From contig CM048560.1 in NCBI GenBank assembly GCA_026413225.1, positions 10,496,001-10,560,000 of the forward strand: a stretch of DNA of 64,000 bases, written 5' to 3'. Shown here piece after piece: positions 24,701 through 35,450 of this stretch. This DNA comes from Otis tarda (Eukaryota; Chordata; Aves; Otidiformes; Otididae). Under the pieces are notes generated by a model. The model searched no databases. It saw only the letters and a list, made by a program, of their open reading frames with translations, and was not told the origin of the DNA. Each line of letters opens with the position of its first letter. Position 1 is the first letter of the stretch. The translations under genes were made by a program, and so were the position numbers.

Positions 24701-25695
24701 GTCTGTGCGGAACTTGGGCCTTTTCAGTGCTGGAGTCATTCAGCTCCTGAGTGTTGGAGGCTCAAGTTCTTGAGTGAATTGAGCAAAGCCAGTACTTGCT
24801 GTGGAGAAGGGATTTCTCCTTCCCTGAGCAGGCATCCAAGTAAGGCAGGCAGCACCTTGAATGTCAGCTGGGAGCCTGGCTTTTGGAAGAGAACCAAAGA
24901 TGAATTTGAACAAATATGACAACCCGCGAGTGCTGGTTTTGTGTCCGTAACTACACTCTTCCATGTGACCTAAATATTAAGGTTTGAAGAGGCAAAGATT
25001 GTAAGTAACTTACAGCCTAATTACTGCTTTGTGATGATGTTTAGCAGTTCACACAGGCCAAAGCACCAATTTTGGTCAGGATAATTTTTTAAGAGCAGCG
25101 TCTGGAACATCTGTGGCAAAGGCTCTGGTTATGCCGAGTAGTCCTGAGAATGAAACCAAGAAAAGTTGGGTCTGCAAAAACTGAGACATTTAAGAGTAAA
25201 TATTCCCTAAACCAGTGACCAGATGTCTGCAAAGGAAGATTTATGCAAAATGGGAAGGGAAGTTTCATAACAGCACTCTGTAATAAAATAACAACAGTGA
25301 CGTATGCACACATGTACACACACACTCATTCCAGATAAGATCAAATATCCAACACTCCAGAGATGAAACACTTTTCTATTTATTTTTCTCCTTCTGACTA
25401 TGAAATATAATTTTTCTTGGACTGACAGTTCCAGGCAGAAATGCTGTAGAGAATTCTTTCAGCCACTGCTGGGGGTGAGCTCTCTCCTTTGCCTGTACCA
25501 ATGAATCTGCTCCGGGTCTTTCCTGCCTGTAACTCTTCTTGCGTATCCCAGTCCTCCTGCCCTGCTTACTCTATGCATCCCTTTCCAGGACACTGGAATG
25601 CCTCTCCACTTAGACGTTCTGTTGTCAGTGATTTTAGCAGATAACATAGAGGTAGGAATTGGAGAAGAGCCATTGGAGCAATAGTGGGATCTGTT
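18771..25695. other. Long non-coding stretch, little recognised
   Basis: Apart from the pyrimidine tract at 19749-19800 I recognise no element. An AT-rich part at 20560-20850 gives way to a GA-rich part at 20880-20960. Frames of up to 127 codons near 21543-22479 and 23198-23545 overlap others on the opposite strand and have no domain signal. Around 24900-25060 an AT-rich patch with TAATTAC words could be regulatory. Confidence 0.4.
19749..19800. repeat. Polypyrimidine tract (TTC/TCT-rich)
   Basis: About 50 bases almost wholly of T and C, made of TTCT, CTCT and TTTC words, with two G interruptions. It is not followed promptly by a clean AG acceptor with an open exon, so it looks like low-complexity sequence. 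Confidence 0.8.
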
Positions 25696-25806
25696 GGAAG
25701 GGAGAAAATGCAGAAAGGAGAGAGAAAAGGAGGTAAAAATATATAAGTGGAACGGAGAAGTGAAAAGGGGAAGGTAGAGAAGGAAAGGATAGAAGAAGCA
25801 AGGATC
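25696..25806. repeat. Purine-rich (GA) tract
   Basis: About 110 bases strongly biased to G and A on the plus strand, broken by a short TATATAA-like interruption near 25739. On the minus strand it yields the low-complexity leucine/phenylalanine/serine-rich frames at 25566-25919, which are compositional artefacts. Confidence 0.75.
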
Positions 25807-26863
25807 CCAAAGAATGACAAATTACTCCTCTGAGCCATGTTATATACTGCATAATTTATAGTAAATTGAAATATTGTTAACCTATAAAGGCTGTATTGTT
25901 CTCTTTTTCTCTTGGCCAACTACTGCTGACGTAAGCAGGAACTCTGCTCTGGGCTGAAGAAGTTGAGAGCATAGCAAGCAAGCCTGGCGCCCAGACTGGA
26001 GCTGGAAGTGGGATTTGGCCTCTGCTCAGAAAGACTTTGAGGACTCAGACTTAGAGGAACCCAGGGAATGTGAGGCTGTTGGGCAAGCTTCAGATAGGAG
26101 CTTTTAGACAGTGTTTCTTCCACAAAAGCTAATAAAAATACGTCCTTAAATCTCTTCCAGGGAGACGTCAGAGCTCTCCTGTAGAATTAACATGCCCAAC
26201 GCAGAGACCAGCTTAGTCATTATAGGATAAGGCATAGGGGTTTAAGTCCTCCTAGGAGTTCATATATCTTGCAAGGTTACTAAAGGAGGTGCTGCTTACT
26301 TCATGATATGTATAAATGTATGTGTGTGGGTATATATATATATTTGTATGTGTGTATCACTGTGTATAAGCTTATGCAGCTATCTGTTTTCTCCCAATAA
26401 TTCAGTAATTCTGCCTTCGGCTTTGCAGTCTCCAGGATCCTGGCCAGCTGGAGCAGGAAAGTCTGCCAAGTCCATCAGGTTGATGGAGCCAGCAGGCTCC
26501 TCCACCTGACTGTCTGGAAGCATTCTTTTGCTCTCTTGAGAGGTTCTCAGCGCGTCTTCATTTCCTCTGAAAGAAGGCTCACCCATGACTGCCAGCATCT
26601 ATGTCAGGTCTTCTTTCCGTGGGTGCTGCGGCTGTGAACCTCAGAGACCCATGGCCCTCCTTAGCACTATTTAGCTATCTCCCAGCTGTACAAGCCCTGA
26701 AAATTTCCAAAACGTAGCTAATGAAGCAGATGAAAAGACACAGGCTCTTGGCTAGTGCTATAGCTGCTTTATAGGGATAGAAGGGATGATCTTCTCAAGA
26801 ACTCTTTATATCTCACAACTTAGTGAAGACAGTAACAAACCATGTTTTTCTGCTCTTTTAAAG
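25807..26863. other. Non-coding stretch with TG/TA-rich patch
   Basis: Holds the TG/TA-rich patch at 26303-26360. A 72-codon minus-strand frame at 26380-26598 has a soluble, charged composition but lacks a splice acceptor and has a stop directly before its ATG. Two small hairpins (TCCATCA/TGATGGA at 26471-26487 and GGAGCC/GGCTCC at 26485-26500) overlap within that frame. Confidence 0.4.
26303..26360. repeat. TG/TA-rich low-complexity patch with (TA)n
   Basis: ATGTATGTGTGTGGG is followed by a pure TA run at 26331-26343 and then TTGTATGTGTGTATCAC. It looks like a degraded TG/TA microsatellite. Confidence 0.8.
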
Positions 26864-26918
26864 GAGAACTTTGTCAACAACTGAGAAGATCCTGAAGAAT
26901 CCCGAGGTGCATGAGGAG
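26864..26918 (+). other. Candidate exon, best splice context in window
   Basis: A long pyrimidine-rich acceptor (TTTTTCTGCTCTTTTAAAG) ends at 26863, and a strong donor (GAG|GTAAGAAG) starts at 26919. The 55 bases are open in one frame only; it reads RTLSTTEKILKNPEVHEE after one leading base, so the exon would be entered in phase 2 and left in phase 0. The peptide is hydrophilic and protein-like, but I cannot place it in a known family. It could be a small alternative exon of a large gene whose introns fill this window, an exon of a non-coding RNA, or a chance pairing of good splice signals. Confidence 0.33.
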
Positions 26919-27758
26919 GTAAGAAGGGGACAGCTGAAATTTATGTTATTAAGTTTCTGTGCTAATCTCAGAATGATTGTGCTGAGAAAGTAAATCCTTC
27001 GCAAATGCTCATGAATGTCTGGTATTCAGGTGCCCTGCAGGAGAGATGCAGAGACACAGAAAAGATTTTCACCACTTGATCTCAGCATGTGGCTCTCATC
27101 TGGTCCTGTTTTACCTGCTCCTTGCCTGGGACAGTGTTCAGAACAAGTGGGATTTTCAGAAGTGATCTGTATAGGGGAAAGCAAGAATATTCCTCTTCCC
27201 CTCCCCTGCCCAGGTTAAACAGATTCCTTCAACTGCACCTCCCCTTCTGGGTCCTCCTTCCAAGTACAGGTGAAGGATCATTGTTCACAAGACTTGGAAG
27301 CAGAGACTTGCACATTGCTTGCATTTACAGTTCTGTTATCCGTCTCTAGTCATGCCCTGCTCTTGCACTGCCTAATGGATAGTGTCTCTTCCTGTGGCTG
27401 ATTTTACACCTGACAGTGCTATCCTAAGCGTGTACACAGCAGTGAGGTAGAGCCCCGAAACGGGAGACAGGGACAGCAGAGGAAAAGGAGAGGTGGAAAA
27501 AAGCATCAGCAACAAGCCTAGGAAGTTCAATGAATGCATCAGCAGTACCATTAGTGTGTGGTTCTGAAATGTGTAATATGTAGCAGAGAGCAGCCTTACC
27601 AGTTCTGTCTGACTCAAACAGGAGGTCTCTTTTATCCGGCATTACCATGTGAGATGTTCACCCTGCCGAGGAAATCTGTCGCTTTTTGTTCGGCTCACTG
27701 TAGCTTCTCGTAGATAGAAAAGACATGCAACTCCATACTCTTTCTCTCTTCCTTAACA
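26919..27758. other. Non-coding stretch, nothing recognised
   Basis: Only short chance frames are present. No repeat was recognised. Confidence 0.5.
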
Positions 27759-27945
27759 CAGAGGTTCCCAAACCATGGCAAAGATCCCTGTCAACCTTCT
27801 TTATGTTTTTTTGGAGCACTTACTTTTATTGTTCAACTTTGAATAGAGAGTTTTTAAGAACAGCTGCTTGTTCAGACCAACTACAAACTTTTATAACCTC
27901 ACCAGCCATCCGTGGATCGACAGTGGGAAGTGCTATTTAGCCAAA
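27759..27945 (+). mobile_element. Possible hAT-Charlie-like MITE remnant
   Basis: The segment begins CAGAGGTTCCCAAACCATGG, the expected form of a hAT-Charlie terminal inverted repeat. A possible opposite terminus, CAGTGGGAAGTGCT near 27921-27934, reads AGCACTTCCCACTG on the other strand, which is a weak match. The 8-bp flanks do not match well, so the right boundary is uncertain. Confidence 0.32.
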
Positions 27946-29194
27946 AAGGTGCCAATTTTATTATTTTCTCTTTTATTTTTAAAATGTAACAAGAGTTCTG
28001 GTGAAGAAGAACTGTATGTAAAAAGGAGCTGAGGATTGATGAAGAAGCAAATGGGAGATCTTTTTCTGCTTACATGGAAAGGGAGAAAAAATAAAACGGC
28101 TGCTTGCGAAAACGTAAAAGATCTCCAGTATAATGAATAATAAGAATAATTTCAAATATATTTTCTGAAATCTGAACAGTTTTTATATGCAAATACTATC
28201 TCAGAAGGTAGTGGAAAAAAAGCAGTATTCCTCACATTGGCTGGGAAACAGAATTTGCAGTTCTGGAAGACTTGCAATTTCCATAGGAACCAGATGAGAT
28301 GAAGTAGAAAGACTTAACAGAGGTGATTAAAAAGTATTTTGTACTGGAAACAAACTTTCTAGCTGGATGACATAAATTATATTTAAGGGACCAAATGGCT
28401 TTCTAGCAAGTTTAAAAAAAACATGCCAGTATCTGCCCTTTGGTACACAGTGTTAGAAAGCCTTAGAGAGTGTAGAGCTCAACTGCACAACCTTAGAGGA
28501 ACGATCTTTGGGGCAGCACCCTCGGTTGGTGTAAATCTAGTTTATGCTACCAGAATTTTGGGGTCCTGTTAGTATTCAAATACATGCAAAAAACCCCTGT
28601 GCTTCGTAAATCAAGAAAGGACCTTCACTATTTTCACTTGTTCTGAGCAGAGGTTGGAGGTGAGTGATGTGGGCAGAACACTTCCCACCCACTATCTGGT
28701 GTTTGGGAATTTTAATGAGAGAAAGAATTTTGAATGATATCCTGCATTAAAGATTTTGTGTTTTGTTTGGTTATTTTAGCAGTAATAATTTTGTGGTTTC
28801 TGTACTCACCTTCCCAAAGAAAGGAGCCATCACAAACAAGCAAGCTACTTCCTCTGCAGTGCTATTTCTGTTTTGTTTTATTAGTGAGCTAGAAAAAACA
28901 GCATTGATCTACCCTGCAGCTTGATATGTAATGAGATATTTTCATCAAACTCTGTTCTTGATTGAACTCATATTAATCTCAGCAAGATTGATGCAGATAT
29001 ATGTTCTTAAGGGTTTCTGAACAGTCAGATGGGATCTTGCAGTTAGACCTTGCTGGTGCGAGTTCAGTGGACACCACTGCAGGGACAGAGATCTTTCTAT
29101 AGAAAATTAATTGCAGGATTGGGGCACAAGAGTAAATGCATTTGGCCTGACGCACAATTAATTAATGCATAGCTAAAGCTTGCTTATATGTGTT
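27946..29194. other. AT-rich non-coding stretch, nothing recognised
   Basis: Very AT-rich with A runs (for example near 28080-28150). No open frame, repeat or RNA gene was recognised. Confidence 0.5.
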
Positions 29195-29265
29195 GGTCCT
29201 TCTTCTATTGAAGCTGATGGCGAAACTCCTGTGGAGTTCAGCAAAGTGGGATGGAATCTATACAG
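29195..29265. repeat. Ancient palindromic amniote repeat remnant
   Basis: TTCTATTGAAGCTGATGGCG, then AAACTCCTGTGGAGTTCAGC, then GTGGGATGGAATC match the outline 'ccattgaagtcaatggcaaaactcccattgacttcaatggg...aggattt' of the same class of old sauropsid repeats seen at 13.6 and 18.7 kb. Upstream words at 29115-29135 (TGCAGGATTGGGGCA) may belong to it as well. Confidence 0.42.
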
Positions 29266-30758
29266 AAATTATTTTTCCCAGAACAACTTTGCAATAACCA
29301 GTGGATTTGCAAACTCCTCACTCTGACACATTGAAATAATTTGGGACTTTCAGTCCATTTTGCTTTAATTGGACTTACGCTACATCTGAGTCTTCCTAAG
29401 AGGGTTGCTGTGCCTAAACTATGTGCAGGCATGTTTGCACTCTCTGAGGGAATATGGAGGTTAAACTAGAAGGTGAGGTTATGTTAGCAAGGATATTTTC
29501 TTTTTATACTGCTTCCAAAGGCAACCCTGTTTTGGGCTCACCACTCTGGCTTGACCGCTCTGTGCCTCTCTGTACCAAATCACGCTGGGATTTGATGATA
29601 AAGCACATCCTCCTTCCAGGAGCCAAGCCAACCCCTACATCCTAACTCGCTGGTGTTCTGGTACCTTAGGCACTTTGCGGTCAGAAGGCAGACTGCAAAT
29701 GCGGGTGTTAGCCATGGTGACGCTGGAATGTCCAAACCCTCTGTAGGAAGACAAGAAATTTCTTACAGAGCTGCTGTTGCCCATTTGATTCCCAGTTCCT
29801 TTGTTTTTGTGTTTCTTAGGCTGTGCCAGCTGAGATAGCTCTTAGCTGGATACCAGCACTTGCAGGGCCTGATTTGGTTCATGTCTTCTATAAAAGTTTT
29901 CCATCTCTGACCAAGGTATTTCAGGTCAGGGTAAAAAATGTGAGTAAATCAGAGCTGGCATCTATCCCAGACATATCAATTCCCTTAATTCCCTTTTTCC
30001 TGTGGCTTTGGGACAATCAAAATAGGGAATGTTTCCATTGCTTTACCTTTATGAAAGTACAATATGTGAATGCCATATCCTGAGTGCATCTAGTGTGTTT
30101 CCTTACCTTGGTTGTTACCAGCTGCACAGCTTTCTCTGGCAACTGTGAAATGGAGCACTGCAGCAGAGTAAATCTTTTGGCAGGGCTTGCTTCCAGGGAA
30201 GATCAAAACCCCCAATGTGACAGTTAATGAAACAAGGAGAAAGAAGATGGAAGCTATCCGTCCCAGCTAGCCAACACTAACAGAGGCTGAAGGCAACTGG
30301 AGGTGCCAAGGTGTCTGCTTGCAAAATTTGGAGAGAGCTGTGGGGGTCGTAGAGAGGGCTGCACCAAGGACAGTTTTCCTGGCAGGAAAAGCCGCTTACG
30401 ATAACAGAGAAGCAGTGGAGACAACTCATCCTCTCCAGGAGGACACGTACTGTCTTTTTTAAGATACAGAACAAGCTGGTGTTATTCTGCATCCCTTGGG
30501 CAATGGTACTTTGCCGTGGAGCTGACCTGGGTGGAGTACATGGAGCATGGCGTGGATCCAGGGGTATAAACTGCACAATAATTGCGAGGACAGGATGGCA
30601 TGAACTGAGCAGTGCAGAGCACCTGGGCCCCAGGGGAGACAACCAGTGCCCTTCGGTGGGCAACATAAAGCGGTTAAAGACAAAATGTGGCAGTCGGCTG
30701 CAGCATGAGCCATAAAGCAGAGCAGAGAGCAAGGGCCTCCTGTAATGAGCCTATTTAT
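29266..30758. other. Non-coding stretch, nothing recognised
   Basis: The 151- and 110-codon minus-strand frames at 30277-30791 overlap in different frames and have no domain signal. No repeat was recognised. Confidence 0.5.
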
Positions 30759-30766
30759 CTCTAAAG
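30759..30766. repeat. Left target-site duplication of hAT element
   Basis: CTCTAAAG immediately precedes the CAGTGTTTCTC terminus. It matches the 8-bp right flank CTCTGAGG in six of eight positions, the length expected for hAT insertion. Confidence 0.55.
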
Positions 30767-31049
30767 CAGTGTTTCTCAGACTCTGATCCACGGGCCTTTG
30801 GTGGTCTATAAAACATCCAGTGGTGGCTCATGAAACAATAGCAAACCCTCTCTCCTCCCCTCCAACAGCCACAGAAGCAAGCATGCAAACAAAATGGGAG
30901 AAAATAAAAGCTACTATATATTAACTTTCAAATTTTAGCGTATTGTTTATTTGGTTTGATATATGAAAAATATACAAGTTGGTCTTTGGATTATTATTTT
31001 TTTCTGAATAAAGGTTAATCCTTGGACTTGAGAAGTTTAAGAAATGTGG
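30767..31049 (+). mobile_element. hAT-Charlie non-autonomous element (MITE), near full length
   Basis: The left end is CAGTGTTTCTCAGACTCTGA, a classic hAT-Charlie terminus, followed by 'TCCACGGGCC' and a GGTGGTCTATAAA word usual just inside these elements. The right end, GAGAAGTTTAAGAAATGTGG, is its diverged reverse complement (CCACATTTCTTAAACTTCTC when inverted). Flanking 8-bp duplications (CTCTAAAG and CTCTGAGG) bound the pair. The 283-bp interior is AT-rich and non-coding, with no transposase frame, so movement would have needed an enzyme supplied by a related autonomous element. The terminus and duplication mismatches point to an old, inactive insertion. Subfamily cannot be assigned without a library search. 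Confidence 0.68.
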
Positions 31050-31057
31050 CTCTGAGG
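31050..31057. repeat. Right target-site duplication of hAT element
   Basis: CTCTGAGG directly follows the right terminus and pairs with CTCTAAAG on the left, two mismatches in eight. Confidence 0.55.
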
Positions 31058-31999
31058 GTGCTATTTTTGGAGCCAATTACAACAGCATTGAAATGTTGAA
31101 AGATTCCTTTTGTTTGTTGAAAGATTAGGCTGAAGCCCTTCAGTTTATAAAAGAATAATAAACCGTAGTGGGATAAAATCCTTCACTGCAATGAGGATAC
31201 AAAAGCCACCTCGGAGTGGTATGTGGCCTGGACAGAGGCACAGGGCTGGCAGAGCTGACACTGGCACTTACTAGAGCTAGCAGTGCCCAGAAAAAAACGA
31301 TGCTGAGCTCTTGCTTTATTCAAGTTATACAATCTCATCCTCCACCTCCTGCCATCATCTAGAGCTGATTTGGTAGCATTTGCAAAATGCTACGTGTTTA
31401 CACAGTGTGCCCAGTCCCTCTCGGTACCCTTCAGTCTCGTACAATCTACTCTGAAATGAGTTGTTAGAGTGGAAGGACTGGCAAATTCATGTCCTGTGAA
31501 ATCTTGGAGACAAAACTATCTCAGACTGACCTTTTCTTCCTTGCCAGCATTGTCATCTGGGATGTTTCTGTTTTGGGGACCAAGCAGTGTACAGCTTGCA
31601 ACTGTGTAGATTTTGCTTTTCAGAGAATCCCACTTTGACAGGTATAGTTTCTGGGTTATTTGTAAACCACCTTGAGATTCATCAGTAGTGAGGATTATGG
31701 AGCTGTGCCTGCCTCTGATTTCGTGCAAATTAGCTGCAAGTGCAGCTTCCTGGAGGGTATGGCTGAGCTAAGCACCTTTCTAAAGGAATGGCAGCTTTGA
31801 AGAGAGGTAGGCAGTCCAAGATATAGAGATTAGATGAGAAAATAAAGCTGCAGGTAAAGACCAGGCATGCCTTTGTCTTGTACGCCTGAAACAACACAAA
31901 TTCAGCAGTGGGAATGGCAAAAAGCACCTCAGTGCGAGGGGTAGGGGGGTGTGTGACAAACAGCAGGTGACAACGGTGTCATGGATTCTGGGCTGAGCG
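31058..31999. other. Non-coding stretch, nothing recognised
   Basis: No convincing exon or repeat. Short frames on both strands overlap without domain signal. Confidence 0.5.
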
Positions 32000-32250
32000 C
32001 CACGTGTGCCCACAGTCACAAGGAGCAAGAACTTCACAGCCGCTGAATCAGTAGAGGTGCTGCTCTCAGATATCCGCCTGAGGCCTGATGGGCCGCAGTG
32101 GGTCACGTCCCCAGTCGCGCTGCTGCTTGTGGACGTTTTGCCCAGCCCTTTCCCTCCTGAGCTGAGTACCGATCCTGCCGCCGCAGCCCGTGCTCGTGGC
32201 ATGCTGCGTTACCTGTCACACTGGCGTACGAACGGAGCACTAACAAAGCG
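32000..32250. other. CpG-dense patch (small CpG-island-like)
   Basis: By eye this block has roughly twenty CpG dinucleotides in about 250 bases, far more than its flanks, including CGCGCT, CCGCCGCAG and GCGTACGAACGG. A 100-codon plus-strand frame (32006-32308) and a 140-codon minus-strand frame run through it, probably because CpG-rich sequence has few stops. It could be a minor promoter or an unmethylated regulatory patch; no TATA box or initiator context stands out. Confidence 0.45.
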
Positions 32251-32494
32251 TGATAAAAATCACATGGCGCCTTTTACCGTTGTCTTACCCAAATTTCAGT
32301 GTGATTAATGACATGATTCTTGTCTAAGCTTCCCCTTGCTCACCACCATTTTAATTCCTTTCATTTCTTTTCTGGCTGATGTGTTATGTTGAGCAGCACT
32401 GTTCTCATCTGTTAAACACTGCTGTTTCACCCCAGAAAGTGCCCCCTCTCCATAGCAAATGAGGTGATTCCCCTGTGTCTCTTATTTCTTCCCA

Positions 32495-32578
32495 GGACCG
32501 TGGTGAGGATTAATGAGAAAGCATTCACAAAGCGCTTTGTGATCCCTGAGTAGAGGGTTTATACAAGGGTGAAGTGTT
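32495..32578 (+). repeat. MIR-type SINE tail remnant
   Basis: GTGGTGAGGATTAATGAGAA, CACAAAGCGCTTTGTGATCC and 'TGAGTAGAGGG' match the well-known 3' part of amniote MIR elements ('gtgaggattaa.tgagataatg...taaagcgctttgagatcc...gaaaggcgctatataa'). AAAGCGCTTT is itself a 10-bp perfect palindrome. The head is not recognisable upstream. Confidence 0.6.
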
Positions 32579-35420
32579 GCCCTTAGTACACCTTGTGCTG
32601 GCGAGCAGAAGGTCAGACCGCAGCTGTATCCGCCTTTTGGGCTGTAAGCGGGTACAATGTGCTATGAGCACAGAAAGGGAAAGCTGTCTTCATTCCCCAG
32701 CCATGACCTGAACCAGAATTATCTCACATATCCTTGGCAGCAAAGCTTGGCTTGCTGTGCCGACAGGGGTGAATCTCAGGGTGATGGACAGCTGGGGTCC
32801 ATGGCATGTTCAGGTCTTACGAAATCAGTCTCACTGGGCTTTGCAAGGTGGAAGGAGATCTGCCCACCCTTGGTGCCATGAGTTTGATGGCAGAGCAGAG
32901 AGGCCTTTGGGGAACGGGGGAGGAAAAAGAAGAACTCCAAACTGATTTCTGCCCCAGGTGTCAATTCCAGCAGAAATGGAAAACAAGCCTAATCAGAAAG
33001 ATCCCTCAAACTGAAAAACCCAATGTGCTGCAGGCATGGCCAGCTCCTGCTTACATGGTGTCTCTGCCTTTTATTGGGTTTAGTTCATCAGGCTTCCACT
33101 GAGTTGACGACATTGACTTGGCAAGCAGTGTAGACCCCTGGGCAGGACTAAGGTGAGGGATTGCTGGCTCGCGGCACCGAGAGCTGCCCTGAGCGGAGAG
33201 TTGCTCCCCAGGCTTGTGCAGCTGCTCCCGGACTGCTCTGGGGTGGCTGTCAGGAGGGCAGCCCAGAAGGGGATCCGTTCCCGTGTCTGTGTGACTCAGG
33301 TAACCCTTGGCAGACCCAGAGGAAGCTCTGACTCCTGCCCTGACAGGCTTAGGGTGGGGATAAGAACGATACGACGTGCCTAAACTAATTTGGTTAAGTT
33401 TTGAAACTCAGCCTCCAGTTCACACTGAAGCAGAGCTGTAAAAGCCGGCGGGTCTGTGAAATCGATGAAGCCAGCTTTTCCTACGTCTACCTCCCGGTGT
33501 CTAATAAAAGTGAGGTTATTCACCTTCCCTTCGCTTGGGACCCCAGTTTGGATCTCTCTCCCCCGTAAGGGTATTTTATTGCATTTACTGCTTCTGACAT
33601 GTCTGCCCCTTTGAGTTTCAAACCTTACCAACCAGCTCAAAACCAATAAGGAAACCCACATAGAAAGTGAGCCCATCAGTGGTGTTTCCTTAGGAAACTG
33701 GCCTGAAAACCCATCCAGCCCCCTTCCACCTGCCCTGTTTTGCCTTCATTTCGGCTTGGCATTGAAGCCCCTTGGTGAGCAGCAGCTCCCAGGAGCGGCA
33801 GAGACTGGCTCCACTGTGTACGGTCATCTCGAGCTGCCAGGCAGCCCAGCGCGGGGCTGCTGGCTCCAGCCAGCTCAGTGTTTGCCCCAGCTGTCTGGTG
33901 TTTGGAAGGCTGTTTTGAGCAGCTGTTCCCACCTGAGGTAGCCATCTCGCATCCCCTTCTTGCCACCAAGCTGATGACGCACTTGGGCTAACCAAGTAAT
34001 GTTTGGATGGCTGAGGTTTTGTGGATGGGTCCTACTTCCATCAGGTTGTACAGGTGGTGCTCCAGAGGCAGCACCAGGGGAGGCACTTATTTAATTCTGA
34101 CCTTTCAGATTTGGAGGATTTGGGATTTTGAAGTGGTCTGATGAATCAGAGCAAGCCACCTCTCCTCTGTGTGCCAGCTCAGCACAAAAGCACAGGACAA
34201 CACACACACAGAGGCAAGGACAGGGCAGTCTGATCGACCTTCTTGATGACAGCAAAGCACAGTCCTCCCTGTGTGACGGAGTCGATCATCAGTGGCGAGA
34301 GAGATGCGGGTTGAGTCAGACACTTTGCCGGGGGCTGGGAAATTGGGGTGGAAGGCAGGGGTTTCCAGGACTCAAATTAATTGCAGGGAGGGGGCTTTCA
34401 TGGAAGGAGGACAGGTCAGTTACGCAGGATAATGCCTTGGCTTCAACTTTTCTAGGAAGCTGTGGTCCAGAAGACTTCTTTTCCCTGCCAAGCAAGAGCC
34501 AGTACAATGACACCCTTCCCCTAGGCCTCCACCCTCTGTAATGCAATAATTGAAAAGGAAGATTTTTTTTTTTTTCTGTGCCACGCATTAACGCTGCAGC
34601 TGCCAGAGCAGCATTACCGGGCTGGATCTGTGCTGCCACAACAGCGTCACGGGGAATGTGCCTGCAGCCTCAGCTCTGCTTCCCGCTCCGGGGATGCGGA
34701 GTCAAGTCAACGGGGCAGTGCCGTGCTGGTCCCCAAAAACCACTGCTGTGCTGGAGGCAGCAGCAAAGGGTGGGAGCTGCCTCTCCGCAGCTCACATCCC
34801 TGTCCCCTGAGCTCATCGCTGCTGAGCTCTGTGCTTGCACAGAAGGGCCTCTGCCTTTTCCACCACGCTCTTTCCTCCTTCGTCGCCTTCTATGTCCTTT
34901 TTATCACTGCAGTGGGTCTAGGCTGCGCGGATCAGGCTGGGAATCTGCTAAGAATTAAAACCACTCCATGGAGGCTGCAGCTCAGCCTGAGACAGAGACA
35001 GGCTTGCAGGGCGGTGAAGTTTGAATTTCTCTTTTACGGGACTTCCAAAAGTGCGAGCCAAGCCCAGCTCCCAATAACCAGCCAGGGGCTCCTGACAAAG
35101 ATGGAAGATCCACCCGCAAGGACTGAAGCCCTGGTGGGGGGCTCCTCGGAAAAGCCCACTTTGTATTTGCTGATCCCCATGTTTGATTTCAAAGCAAGCT
35201 CCCCTCCAAGGCGCTCTCTGGGCATGTGAAAATAACCAAAAGCCTTGTAGCTATGGCAAAGCGCTACATGACTACTGTGTGAGCCCTACACAAACAAACC
35301 AGATTCATCTCTGACCGCTACCCCTGCAGAGAGCTCCTCAAAACATCTCTGGGCTCGCACCAGTGCCTCCGAGGCAAAGCAGCTGCAGTTGTTCACCCTG
35401 CGCCTGGAGATCCCCGGGCA
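32579..35420. other. Non-coding stretch, nothing firmly recognised
   Basis: Includes a T run at 34563-34575. Chance frames of up to 199 codons (34630-35229, plus) lack domain signals. A patch around 33440-33600 has mixed CpG and AT words that could be regulatory, without specific support. Confidence 0.4.
34563..34575. repeat. Poly(T) run
   Basis: Thirteen consecutive T bases. No retroposed gene body was recognised on either side. Confidence 0.9.
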
Positions 35421-35450
35421 ATGGCTGCCCGTTGCTGCCCGTTGCTGCCC
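35421..35450. repeat. 10-bp tandem repeat, three copies
   Basis: ATGGCTGCCC, GTTGCTGCCC and GTTGCTGCCC lie head to tail. The last two copies are identical and the first differs at two positions. A recent local slippage duplication is the simplest origin. Confidence 0.9.

Noticed and set aside
25566-25919. Membrane-protein-like leucine/phenylalanine/serine-rich minus-strand frames
   Set aside because: They are the complement of a purine-rich low-complexity tract and reflect composition only.
26380-26598. 72-codon minus-strand frame with charged, protein-like composition
   Set aside because: A stop lies directly before the ATG, no pyrimidine-rich acceptor or good donor is present, and the plus strand is also open across it. 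Not enough to call a gene.
34630-35229. 199-codon plus-strand open frame
   Set aside because: Composition is mixed and cysteine/serine-rich without a recognisable fold or motif. Neighbouring frames in other registers are nearly as long.
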